Of a stretch of 64,000 bases of DNA, positions 10,733 through 21,136 are shown in pieces. Under the pieces are notes generated by a model. The model saw only the letters and a program-made list of their open reading frames with translations. It was not told the origin of the DNA and did no database searches. Positions within the stretch are counted from its first letter, which is position 1; each line of letters opens with the position of its first letter. Source of the DNA: Diadophis punctatus similis (lineage: Eukaryota > Chordata > Lepidosauria > Squamata > Dipsadidae); assembly GCA_023053685.1 (NCBI GenBank), contig JALIGW010000003.1, positions 137,017,126 to 137,081,125 on the forward strand, in the 5' to 3' direction. The position numbers and the translations under genes were made by a program.

Positions 10733-10952
10733 GTATTTTTTTTTAATTTTTATCCCACCTTTATTTTGACCAACTCAAGACAGCATACCTACCTAACGAT
10801 CCTGTCCCCTATTTTCCCAACAACAACAACCCCTTGAGGTGGACTGAGCTGAGAGAAAGTAACTGACTAGCCAGCTTTCATACCTGAGGGAGACCTAACA
10901 CTCACAGTCTCTTGGTTTCTGGCCCACCACTTCAGCCATCAAATCAAAGTGG
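10733..10952 (-). repeat. Sauria-type SINE
   Basis: In + orientation the fragment runs TTTTATCCCACC, ACTCAAGACAGCATACC, CCCAACAACAACAACCC, CTCACAGTCTCTTGGTTTC and CCACCACTTCAGCCAT, the reverse complement of a Sauria SINE from its A/T-rich tail to its tRNA-like head. Divergence is high. Confidence 0.65.
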
Positions 10953-12302
10953 CTCTCAGTTGCAAGTAGCTCATCTTTTAAAAAGTGTTTTCACTGGCTA
11001 ATAAGTCATCCTCAATGTCAGTCCTTGACAATCTACAATATTTATTGCCACAGCAGTCACTTAAATTGAAGTATTCCTGCCACAGGAATACATGGGCTGC
11101 CATTTTTGAAATGGAAAGCCATTGTAATGAAACAAAAATGGTGCGCATGTATATGATTGTGCATGTTTCTTGTCTCTTGCCTTTTCCTCTGCTGTCCAAA
11201 ATTAACTTTAATTAGGATTGCATAACCTTGTGAGAAGACTGCCGATAATTAGAATTTGCAGTCATATCCAGAGCTCCTGGCTTTAATTACAGCCTTCATG
11301 GCTAAAAGTAAGACAGGGTATATTAAGGCTTTTATACATTTAAGATGAAGGATGTTATGCAATTGTTTTTCATATTGGCAGCCAGAAATTGAGGGGGAGG
11401 ACTAATTCTCCTCCACAATTTAAAGCCTGTAGAAAACGAAATCAGTAAAGGAAGAATACAAATTCATTCTTTGGAATATCTCACCATTATCCAGCATCTC
11501 CTGTGCCAGAAACAACCGTACACAGATGTCTTCCCAAGCTGTTTCTGCACTTTTCTTTGCCTTCCAACCTTTTCCAACCCAGTTTCTCTCAATAACAGCA
11601 ATAGAAAAGCCACAAGGCCTTCGGAACTAAAATGAGCATTGCCCTTGACTTTCAGGCCTCACTGCGCTGTCGGAGAAGGATTAGGGCCAACTAGGATGTT
11701 TTCTGAAAGAGCAGGAATCCATCTCACTCCTGAACTTCTTCCAATAAAAAGCATTGTTGATGGAGGAAGATGTGGATTTCCAGAGCAGCATGATTAAAGG
11801 AACAGTGCTCTATCTAGATCAGAATGTATGCAAGATCCAAATATCTCCTCGCCAGCATTATTTCTTTATGCCTAGGCTCAGGGCCAGCAGTTGGCGCTGC
11901 CAGCACACAAATCAGCCCACAAATCAGCAGGCACATCACTTCTACTCACAGTGCACCCCTTGGTCTCTTAAACCATGCTTCTTCTGACACAATAAATATT
12001 GCCTTAGAGTCTTTAAATGGTAGTTGGAATTCAGCAATCTCAATACACGTGAGAAACGTTAGCAAATAAGGTTGAATTCCTCCAGAGCTACCAGGGCATG
12101 GTTTCATAAATGGGCAAAATATTGTATACTGTCCAGAAATACTCTAATGTGAGATTTGCGGCTATACAAATATGATTAATAAATAAAAATTACTGCCTAT
12201 ATGGGCTGCTGAGAAAACTCATTTTCCAGGAGGAAATGGGAGTTATGTAGGCCAAAGGCATTATGTGTTAGTAATATGTTTTGCTTCAGTGCAGTTTGTA
12301 TA
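10953..12302. other. Intronic sequence, nothing recognised
   Basis: Moderately AT-rich intron; the open frames here lack recognisable domains. A short CACAAATCAGC tandem doublet occurs near 11908. Confidence 0.5.
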
Positions 12303-12650
12303 CAGGTCCTCAACTTACAACCATTTGTTTAGCAACTGCTTGAAGTTACAACGGCACTAACAAAAGTGACTTATGACCAATCCTCACACTTATGTCAACC
12401 GGCATGAATTTACCACAGTTGTAGCTTCCCAGGGTCATGTGATCTCCATTTGCAACCTTCCCAGCTGGCTTTCGACAAGCAAAATTAGTGAGGGAAGCTG
12501 GGTTCATTTAATAATATTAAGTGGTAATTACCACTTAACAACCTTGGTTAAAAAAAAAAGAAGGCCCTAAAATCAGGTGTGACTAACTTAACAATTATGT
12601 TGCTTAGCAATAGAAATTCTGCTGCCAATTGTGGTCGTATGTCGAGAACT
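12303..12650. mobile_element. TA-flanked MITE (Tc1/mariner-like), copy 1
   Basis: Starts CAGGTCCTCAACTTACAACC next to TA and ends TATGTCGAGAACTACC. Internal blocks (CATGTGATC, CTTCCCAGCTGGCTT, AACAACC) match the fuller copy at 15507-15906. Confidence 0.7.
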
Positions 12651-12839
12651 ACCCATAGTTAGAAAGAGCTGTTCTTCAGGGGTGGAGTTTTGCTAACATT
12701 CTTAACAGTGAATTCATGTAAGTCAGTTGAGTTGGAGCTGTATGTATTGCTTCAGTTCTTCCACCAGAACACTGTAGGAGATGACTAGGCTGAGCCTGAG
12801 GGAGGGGTCAAGTGTGTCATCAGTTTGGAGTCACTATGC

Positions 12840-13460
12840 TCCCACAAAAGGCTTAGGTCCAGCCCTCTGTGAGTTGTGGGTACTCCAACACTAAAAGTTT
12901 TTAAGAAGAGATTGGACATCCATTTGTCTGAAATGGTATAGGGCAGTGTTGGCAAACTTTTTCGGCACCGAGTGCCGAAATGGGAGCTTGCACGCGTGTG
13001 CAGGGCAGCACCAGAAACCGGAAGAGCAGCTGCGCAGGGCACATGCGCATGCCGTGAAGATGATCTTCAGGTTTCCGGCACATGCATGTGCACTGGCGAC
13101 CTGGCCTTCCGGTTTCTGGTGCACATGTGTGTGCAAAAACCAGCGGGCCGGTGCACATGCACGTGCCAGAAGCCAGACGCTCAGCTTCCCGGTGTGGACA
13201 TGGGTGCCAGGGAGCTGCTCTTCCGGTTTCCGGTGCTCTCGTGCGTGCAAAGACCAGCTGGCCGGCATGGGCGCACATGTGTGCGTCGGAATCCAGAAGA
13301 GCAACGGGCGATGGCTGGCGTGCCTGGAGAGATGGCTCTGCGTGCCACTTCCAGCACACGTGCCATAGGTTCACCATCACTGGTATAGGATTTGCTGCTT
13401 GAGAAGGGGGTTGGACTAATAGATCTCTAGGGTCCCTTCCAACCCTGTTATTCTGTTATT
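12840..13460 (+). mobile_element. CR1-type LINE 3' end, split by a hAT element
   Basis: The run TACTCCAACACTAAAAGTTTTTAAGAAGAGATTGG and, after the insertion, GGGGGTTGGACTA-ATAGATCTCTAGGGTCCCTTCCAACC matches the CR1 3' end at 51640-51770. The junction is occupied by the element at 12944-13382. Confidence 0.8.
12944..13382. mobile_element. hAT-type element, CAGTGATGGCGAACC family
   Basis: Termini CAGTGTTGGCAAACTTT and AGGTTCACCATCACTG; flanking 8-mers GTATAGGG (12936-12943) and GTATAGGA (13383-13390) differ at one base. The core consists of alternating GCACATGCATGTG and CCGGTTTCTGG modules, giving overlapping spurious open frames on both strands. Confidence 0.85.
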
Positions 13461-13499
13461 CGATTTGCCTTGATCATTAGTAGTTCAGATTCTTGGGTA

Positions 13500-13742
13500 A
13501 GAGCCAAGGTGGCGCAGTGGTTAAAGTGCAGCACTGCAGGCTACTTCAGCTGACTGCTAGTTCAGCAGTTCAGCTGTTCAAATCTCACTAGGCTCAAGGT
13601 TGACTCAGCCTTCCATCCTTTTGAGGTCGGTAAAATGAGGACCCAGATTGTTGGGGGCAATTGCTGAACTCTGTAAACTGCTTAGAGAGGGTTGTAAAGC
13701 ACTATGAAGCGGTATATAAGTCTAAGTGCTATTGCTATTGCT
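13500..13742 (+). repeat. tRNA-derived snake SINE (copy 3)
   Basis: Head GGTGGCGCAGTGGTTAA (A-box), GTTCAAATCTCA (B-box near 13576), then GGCTCAAGGTTGACTCAGCC and GAAGCGGTATATAAG; ends in GCTATTGCTATTGCTA. One of the better-preserved copies. Confidence 0.85.
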
Positions 13743-14583
13743 ATAAGTAGCATGAAATAAACTCATGGTACTTTTGAACTCATCCTGGCTCCTAATTTCT
13801 TGCGCCTGGCAAAAATATCATGGAACCCTTCTGCGTTTTTATTTGGGGGAGAAAAAGGTGCCATAGAAGCTTGTTGTAAAAGAGCAGCTGTATGAGGGAT
13901 GGAAGACAGATTTGCTGGCCTTTTATTCCGAGGGAATTTATTCTGGAACAAAGCCCTGCAGTCCTGTAAGTGTGCATGCATGGAGGCACAAGGAGAAGAA
14001 AAGGCTGGTTTCTTTTCTAATAAGACACCATGTATTGTTCACCTGATTCCACCAATTCTAAAAGCTTTGGTTTGTTGTTGTTGTTGTTAGAGCAATGAAG
14101 CAGCAGAAGAAAATGTTCCTAATTGTATATTTCAGAGGATGCCAAAACAGGGAAGAAAAGCTGTGATTTGTGATATCTTTGTCCTTTCACTGCAGCTGCA
14201 CAAAGCCAAGGTGCTGCTAACACAGGTGTTGGTTTGCCTTTCCAGCATGTGTAATTATATGCCTTTTTTTTTAAGCGGCCTCCCTTTGCTCTTTTCGGTG
14301 GAGGTGTTATTTTTTTTACATCCCTTTACAAGAACTGCGGCACCAACGTGCGAAAGCTTACATGGCTGATATTCTCCAGCAAAGTTGTAACTCCATTTTA
14401 CACTGCCGGGTGATTAATTTATTTAGAGAAACTTCACAGGGTTTTTATTATTCAAGAAGAAATTTGTTGCAAAATGCATGTGGATATTGGCTTTCCTTCA
14501 AATCCTGGCTATTTCTGCAGAGAAATACCAAAAGCAATTTTTGGCATGAGAACTGACAGGAGGTTTGAATTGGTATGTGTATA
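13743..14583. other. Intronic sequence, nothing recognised
   Basis: Mixed intron with a short GTT run near 14073. No recognised exon or repeat. Confidence 0.5.
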
Positions 14584-14992
14584 CATACACACACACACAC
14601 ACACACACACCAGTGGTGGGTTCCTACCGGTGTGGTCTGGTTCGTAGCTCCGGTAGGGAGCGGCCGATTGCGCAATTTGCACACGACCGCTCCAGTGCCG
14701 TCTTTGCCGGTCCGTCGCGCATGTCACCATCTTTTTTTATGAATTTTTGGGCTTTTTAGCTTCTGCGCATGCACGGAAGCAAAATCTCGCTGAAATCTTG
14801 CAAGGGGATGTGTGCGCATGTGAGATTTTGGCGAGATTTTGCTTCCGCGCAGAAGCAGAAGCAAAATCGCGTGAGGGGGCGCTCGCACGTAGCAAGTGCG
14901 CGCGCACGAAACGTGGAGATGCACACGCAGCGCACCGGTATTGGTAAGTGAGCAACCCGCCCCTGACACACACGCATACACACACACACATC
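14584..14992. repeat. (CA)n microsatellite split by a MITE
   Basis: The ACAC run at 14587-14610 resumes as ACACACAC at 14966 and continues, imperfectly, to about 14992. The intervening DNA is the MITE at 14611-14965. Confidence 0.85.
14611..14965. mobile_element. hAT-type MITE, CAGTGGTGGG family (copy 3)
   Basis: Begins CAGTGGTGGGTTCCTACCGG and ends CAACCCGCCCCTG; the flanking 8-mers are both ACACACAC because it inserted into a CA repeat. The core alternates GCTTCTGCGCATGC-like and GATTTTG-rich modules in opposite orientations. Confidence 0.85.
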
Positions 14993-15506
14993 TGCATATG
15001 TGAAAGAATATCATAAAGAACATTAAGGGTCCTATACAGAAAGGTAGATTTTATGTTAAGTGTTAATGTCTGTTCTTTTTTTAACGGCGATTGTATTTGT
15101 TTGTTGAGCATTGTATGATAGAAATGAAATGTGTACTTTAAAGCCTGACTATGAAGCAGTTTCAAAACTCTATAATAATAGAAACTCTGGCTTTTGGTGT
15201 TCCTATTCACTCTATTTTATTGAGGTGTCTATCCAGTTTCGTAACTAGGCTCCAGTTAACAAATATATAAACAGACTTCTGCATCTGTCTATAATGTAAC
15301 TATATATAGTCTTCTTCATAATTTTATTCTGCCTGAAAACAGGAAGCCAGAGCCATCTCCTGGTTGAGCATCACATTCTTTTTAACTAGAACTTCTTAGC
15401 TTAATTGAGTGTTCTGAATCTGACCACATACAAAGTTTTTTTTATCGAAGTAAAAAAAAAAGCTGTTCTTCTCCCAAACTAAGACATAATGCTAAGAGAC
15501 AAGTTA

Positions 15507-15906
15507 CAGGTTAGTCCTCAACCTACAACGGTTCATTTAGTGACCGTTCAAAGTTACAACGTCACTGAAAAAAATGATTTATGACTGTTTTTCACACTTT
15601 CAATCAATGCAGCGTTCCCATGGTCACATGATCAAAATTCAGATGCTTGGCAACTGACTCATGTTTATGACCGTTGCCGTGTCCAGGGGTCATGTGATCA
15701 CCTTTTGCGACCTTCTGACAAGCAAAGTCAATGGGGAAATCAGTTTCACTTAACAACCGTTGTGTTACTAATTTACCAACTGCAGCGATTCATTAAACAA
15801 CTGTGGCAAGAAAAGTCGTAAAAAGGGACAAAACTCATTTAACAAATGTTTCACTTAGCAGCAGAAATGTTGGGCTCAATTGTGGTCATAAGTTGAGGAC
15901 TACCTG
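15507..15906. mobile_element. TA-flanked MITE (Tc1/mariner-like), copy 2
   Basis: Complete copy: CAGGTTAGTCCTCAACC at the left, GTTGAGGACTACCTG at the right, TA on each side (15505-15506 and 15907-15908). The 400-bp body has no coding frame; GGTCATGTGATCAC and AACAACTGTGGC blocks recur in the other copies. Confidence 0.8.
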
Positions 15907-15908
15907 TA

Positions 15909-16495
15909 TATTGCACACACGAACCACATGAAAAACAGGCAGAGCTTCAGTAGCACCATTGTGGCTGCCATCACTTTTGTGAACATGCTCAGTGGATACG
16001 TCAGTATCTTTAGATTTTTCAATTCAGCCTGAGATCTTGGAGTCAGTTTCTGACAAGGAGAGCACAAACATGAGTGGGTAGTGTCTTCTTTTTGATTTCA
16101 CAAGTGCAAAGAACCAATAAATGGACCCAGCTTTTAAAAAAAATAGACAACATGTTGCCAAAAATCTGTAATAAAGAGTTGGCAATGGAATGCATCTTAT
16201 GCCGCTATTATACTATTTTATGAAAAAAACCTGGTCCTTCCTGCACTTCCAATATCATCTGATTAATTTCTTGATTATGTTAGTTTTAGTTATTCAGTCA
16301 CTCTATTGATTTCTGTGCGTTTTGTGAACAACATAACCCAGAATAGCAGATGGCTCTGAGATCTTTCAAGTTAGCTATCTAAAAATACCATTTTGCTTTT
16401 TTTTTCCTGAAGAGAAAAAGCTATGCATAAAATGCTAGAGTTACTGTTTCTACTGTTTTTAAATGTTTTTTTAAATAATTTTAATATATATTTTG
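15909..16495. other. Intronic sequence, nothing recognised
   Basis: AT-rich intron; nothing recognised. Confidence 0.45.
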
Positions 16496-16612
16496 AATTG
16501 TGAGCAGCCCAGAATCATTTGCCGAGATGGGCAGCTATAGCGAATGAATGAATGAATTAATTAATGAATGAATGAATGAATTAATGAATGAATGAATGAA
16601 TGAATGAATGAC
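16496..16612 (+). repeat. LINE 3' tail with (AATG)n
   Basis: GAGCAGCCCAGAATCATTTG...GATGGGCAGCTATAG resembles an L2 3' tail (AGCCGCCCAGAGTC-like). It is followed by about 17 units of AATG with a few AATT variants. Confidence 0.6.
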
Positions 16613-16880
16613 CATGGTCAGCGGCATTTAAACATAGCCCATGGAGGCATACTTAAATAAGAAGAGGCACCATGGCATACACCTTCCATGGAAGAAAGAC
16701 AGTCAGAAGTACAGCTATGACATGGCATATAAAACCAGTTTCCAGAGCATATTCAAAGCTGCATCGTGGGGAGATGAATCCTTAATACTCTCTACTTTCT
16801 TTATTCAAGCAAAGGTTGTATCAGGGTCTTAAAATGTATAATTAAGGAGACCCTGCTCACTATCACCCATCCCCTTGTAA

Positions 16881-17293
16881 CAGGGGCGGGTTGCTCACTT
16901 ACTGATGCTGGTGCGCTGCGTGCGCATCTCCATGTTTTGGACGTGGGCGCGCACGTGCCCCCTCATGTGATTTTGCTTCTGCGCATGTGCAAAAGCAAAA
17001 TCTCACAAGGGGACGCGCGCGCAAGATTTCAGCGCAATTTTGCTTCCGCGCATCCACGAAAGCAAAATCTCACCAAAATCTCTCTCGCGCGCGTGTCCCC
17101 TCGCAAGATTTTGGCAAGATTTTGCTTCCGTGCATGCGCAAAAGCAAAAAAGCCCAAAAATTCTCACAAAAAGATGGCGACATGCACGATTGACCAGCAG
17201 AGATGGCACCGGAGCGGCCGCGCACAAATTGTGCAATCGGCCACTCCCTACTGGAGCTACGCACCGGACAGCTCTGGTAGGAACCCACCACTG
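16881..17293. mobile_element. hAT-type MITE, CAGTGGTGGG family (copy 4)
   Basis: Begins CAGGGGCGGGTTGCTCACTTAC and ends GGAACCCACCACTG, flanked by the perfect duplication CCTTGTAA (16873-16880 and 17294-17301). The core holds four tandemly inverted AAGCAAAATCTC modules. It lies in the L2 at 16840-18690. Confidence 0.9.
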
Positions 17294-17417
17294 CCTTGTA
17301 ACCTCTGATTTAGATTACTGCAACAGGGCTATCCTTGAAAGGTATTCGGAAATTTCAACTGATGCGAAATACGGTTGTGCAGGTAGTCATTGGTCCTGGA
17401 CACACACCACATATAAC

Positions 17418-18217
17418 TAAAGTGACCAGATTTTTTTTTAAGCGGGGGGGGGGCCGCCTGAGCGCTGCCATTTGAGTTTTTCCCTCTGCGCATGCGCAGA
17501 ACGCTGCGCATGCGCAGAGGGCAAAACACAGCAAATGTCGGCATCCAGGTGGGGAGGGGAGGCGGGAGGCCTTTCCTCACCTCCCGCCTCCCCTTCGGGA
17601 GCCAGCAGCCCTTCGGGAGCCCGCCTCCCCTTCGGGAGGCCTTTCCTCGCCTCCCGCCTCCCCCTGGGGCCGGGCTGGCAAGCGACGAACGGGAGGCGGG
17701 AGACGGGGAAAGGAGGCAGCCGGCAGCTTACCTGTCGTAAGCTCCAGGCATCCAAGCGCCACGGTCTCCCGGTCGCCCGCCCGGCCCCAGGGCAACGGCG
17801 GCAGCGAGGCGACAGGGGGAAGGAAGGGGAGGGGGACGAGGAAGGGCTGTTTGCGCCGCCGGAGGGGCCGCTCGTGAGCTCAAACCGACGACGGCAGCGG
17901 CGACGGCTCCTCGTCCCTCACCCCTCCACCCGCATCCCAACAGCAGCGGCGCCTCCGAGGGCGGGCTAGGGATGGGGCGGGGGAAGGAGAGGAGGAGCAG
18001 CCCCCCTTCCCCCTCTCCCCAGCAGGCAGCCACCTCGCTGAAATTCCACTTTGCCCGACTTGCTTCTAGTACCTCTCTTTTGTGCTTCCCTTAAGGTGAC
18101 CAGACATCCCGGCATTCTTTCCAAAAAAGCGGGACTTTTTGGAAAGAATGCGGGACGCAGGACACACGCTTGAAAAGCGTGTCTGTCCCACCAAAAGCGG
18201 GACGTCTGGTCACCTTA
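17418..18217. mobile_element. hAT-type element with TAAGGTGACCAGA termini (copy 1)
   Basis: Left end TAAAGTGACCAGA, right end TCTGGTCACCTTA, with the perfect 8-bp duplication CATATAAC (17410-17417 and 18218-18225). Core is strongly CpG- and GC-rich, with two perfect TGCGCATGCGCA sites (17487-17498, 17505-17516) and repeated CTTCGGGAG modules. A second internal left-type terminus, TTAAGGTGACCAGACATCCCG at about 18092, suggests either a nested short copy or a composite origin. Confidence 0.9.
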
Positions 18218-18690
18218 CATATAACACATCAGCTACATTAATTACCAATGTATTTCCGAGTGCAATTCAAGGTGCTAGTTGTTACTTTAAAGCCTTATAT
18301 AGCTTGGGACCAGGTTCCATGAGTTTCTACCTGTCCAATTCTATCAATTGGATAGAATGGGCATGCTACAGATCCCATCAGACAAATAGTGTCGGCTTGT
18401 GGGGACTAGCAGATGGATCTTCTCTGCTGTAACTCCATTGTGGAATATTCTCCATTTGGAGAATAGACTGGCCCCAATCCTGTTGGCCTTCTGTAAAGCT
18501 TTAAAAACATGGCGGCATACCTGGGCCTAGTGCTCCAAATATGATAAGGACTCAATTTTTGGCTTTGCTGTTATGAGGTAACTATTTGGCTACTATATAT
18601 ATTTATTTTGGGATGGTTTTAGTGTTTTAAATATTTGTTATTGTCTTCATGGACAGATATAGAAATTAAATAAATAAATAAATATTGACT

Positions 18691-19701
18691 TGAAGCAACC
18701 TAATGTGTGATCCAGATTATCTATGACTTTATAGCATTTGATCCAGTGACAGATAGGGGGTACGTTATCGTTTGACAGCCATCAGTTAAAAAAATCAAAT
18801 TGTGATCTGTAAGAATTTGCTGCAAGCCTCTTAAGAACTGGGGGAAGGGGGTTGAAAAATGAAAATATGCTGGAGAGCAGAGTAGATGGAAAAGAAATTA
18901 TTCCATAGGTTTTCATAGCTTATTTAATATCATGCATTGTTCCTTCCTTCTTTGAATTTTGGAATAATATTATTATGTTAATCGGCAAAATTAATTCCAA
19001 ACAATTTGTCCGAATTTGCTGTTATTTCAAGTTTCAGAATATTGTTCTCAATGGATTTTATACAAATCTTTCTCATTGCATGACTTTGTAAATAGATACC
19101 TTTGGATTATTTTTGTCCTCGTAGTTTGGCGAATTGTAATTATGTCAGATGTCACAAGTCCTATAATTAAACTTCCATTTAGCCTATTGATGAGAGCAAC
19201 ACTGGTTGGCTTATAGTCTCTAGCTAAAAAGAAAAGTGTGACTTTGCCATGTTGTAAATGGCAGATACTTCTACAGTTAAAAAATTCAGTCTTGCCATAG
19301 CAACAACTAATTATAAAAAAGCTTTAAATTTTTAAATACAACTCAAGTATCTTAACTTGGCCTGGTGTTCTTTGAAGGATATTGTGTTGGCAAAAGTTAC
19401 TGTGAACAAGGACATTGAGAAATGTAACTTTTACTTGAACAAGCATATGGCCCAGTTCTTCATTCATTCAGAATTACTAAGAAATTGCTTTTTGAAACAT
19501 GAAATTATGCCCACAATCAACCCATTAGAAATCTTTTTATCAACTTAAAAGTTGTCTGATTAAATTAAGAAGTACATTTAAGTCAGCTATTTCCACAATT
19601 TAGGAAGAAAGTAAGGATAGAAATTATGGAAATAAAATATTTAAAAATTAAGTGTAATGCAAAAAAACCAAAATATTATTGATAGGTATTCTGTGACATC
19701 T
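18691..19701. other. Intronic sequence, nothing recognised
   Basis: AT-rich intron. Open frames at 19016-19216 and 19357-19548 have no recognisable domains. Confidence 0.5.
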
Positions 19702-19709
19702 TGCTTATT

Positions 19710-20445
19710 TAGGGTGCCCAGATACCTTTGATCCAAAATCAGGACAGTTTAAAAAAATAGCACTTCTCAAGATAACGTTTATTACTCCAACAAAGCCAAT
19801 AAAACATCATATTCACACGTATTTACTATTAGATGATATCTTATTCAGCAAATTTTCGTCGCCCAAAATCTTTTTATACATTTCACCACACAATGAAGAA
19901 GAATGATTTATTTTAATTTGAAGCAAGCATTTCACGGTTTTAACATCCAATTGATTTAGATCGTCTGTCCACTGCTACTTGCACAGGGAAAATATTCTTT
20001 CCACAGCCATGTTTGACGTAGGAATTGAAAAAATTATGCTAACTAGAATTTTCAAATCAAAGAATTTGTTGCTTCGAAATAAAGTGGACATTTTATTATA
20101 CGACCGCTTACTTTAAACTAAGAAAACATATACAGTATTTTAAATAATTTATCACAACCCTGAAAGAAAGCATTAAAATATTACACACTAAAAATGCACA
20201 CAAAATCTTCCGTAACAATACATAAGAGAATCTGCCTGAAAATGAAGCGATTGAACTAAAGCACAAGTAGTGCAAACATACTTTCATTTAACGTTCATCT
20301 TGATTATCCTAAAATTTTACAAAAGTTCAGGACAAATCAGGATGGGAACTCGAATTTCAGGACAAAATCAGGACATTTTCAGAATCAGGACAAGCTTCTA
20401 AAAATCAGGACAATCCTGATAAAATCAGGACATATGGGCACCCTA
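19710..20445 (-). mobile_element. hAT element with remnant transposase C-terminus
   Basis: Termini TAGGGTGCCCAGAT and ATATGGGCACCCTA are inverted repeats; flanking 8-mers TGCTTATT (19702-19709) and TACTTATT (20446-20453) differ at one base. On the - strand between about 20090 and 19820 the translation contains a hATC dimerisation-domain signature (TSNMAVERIFSL, then after one stop DDLNQLDVKTVKCLLQ). The right end carries at least six AATCAGGACA-like repeats between about 20334 and 20432, likely former transposase-binding sites. Decayed and non-functional. Confidence 0.85.
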
Positions 20446-20808
20446 TACTTATTAAAAAGTAGGTATCAATCTGTATAAAATATCTATAGCCTAATGTATA
20501 TGTGGAGAGAGAGAGAGAAATGTAACAATCTGCACTTTCAATCTATATCAGGGGTGTCAAACTTGATTTCATTGAGGGCCGCATCAGGGTTGTGTTTGAC
20601 TTCTAAAAATCAGGACAATCCTGATAAAATCAGGACATCTGGGCACCCTATACTTATTAAAAAGTAGGTATCAATCTGTATAAAATATCTATAGCCTAAT
20701 GTATATGTGGAGAGAGAGAGAGAGAAATGTAACAATCTGCACTTTCAATCTATATCAGGAGTGTCAAACTTGATTTCATTGAGGGCCGCATCAGGGTTGT
20801 GTTTGACT
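20396..20808 (+). repeat. Recent 205-bp tandem duplication
   Basis: 20396-20600 and 20601-20808 are almost identical; differences seen are a longer GA run, one G/A in the CAGGGG/CAGGAG motif and a few bases near ACATATGGGC/ACATCTGGGC. The unit spans the end of the hAT at 19710, a spacer, a GA microsatellite and the first 45-50 bp of the hAT at 20756. Confidence 0.9.
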
Positions 20809-21128
20809 TCGGAGAGCCGAGGTGGGTGTGGCCAGGGTGGGCATGGCCAGCTCAACATCACTCGTGTCAGGGGCACCTGTGGCGGCCCGAGCGCTCTGCC
20901 AGCAAAAACGAGCTCCCAAGCTCCGTTTTCAGCTGCAACGGCCTCCTGCAACCTTCTGCCAGCGAAAATGAAGCTCTGGAGGGCCGCGTGCAGCCCTCCC
21001 AAGCTCCATTTTTGGTGGCAAAGGCACTGCGGGCCGGTCCTTCACTGTTTCCAGGGCGGCCCCGCGGGCCAGATCTAAGCACCCTATGGGCCGGATCCGG
21101 CCTCCAGGCCTTGAGTTTGACACCCCTG
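20756..21128. mobile_element. hAT-type MITE with CAGGGGTGTCAAAC termini
   Basis: Begins CAGGAGTGTCAAACTTGATTT and ends TTGAGTTTGACACCCCTG, flanked by the perfect 8-bp duplication ATCTATAT (20748-20755 and 21129-21136). GC-rich body, no conserved frame. A partial second left end at 20550-20600 comes from the tandem duplication. Confidence 0.9.
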
Positions 21129-21136
21129 ATCTATAT

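Larger units (their letters stand above)
16840..18690 (+). mobile_element. L2-type LINE fragment with two nested DNA transposons
   Basis: Removing 16881-17301 and 17418-18225 leaves a continuous L2-like C-terminal reading: the LDYCN motif at about 17315, then, after the second insertion, a divergent form of the L2 C-terminal block (WNILHLENRLAPILLAF at about 18440), and an A-rich TAAATAAATAAATA tail at about 18665. Several stops show it is an old pseudogene. Confidence 0.7.

Noticed and set aside
12891..13402. Five overlapping frames of 100-159 codons on both strands
   Set aside because: Repetitive GC-rich core of a hAT element with repeated Cys/His-coding modules; no known domain and no conservation of one frame over the others.
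13500..13590. tRNA gene suggested by A-box and B-box
   Set aside because: These boxes are in the head of a SINE family with at least seven copies here; no cloverleaf fold with mature ends was apparent.
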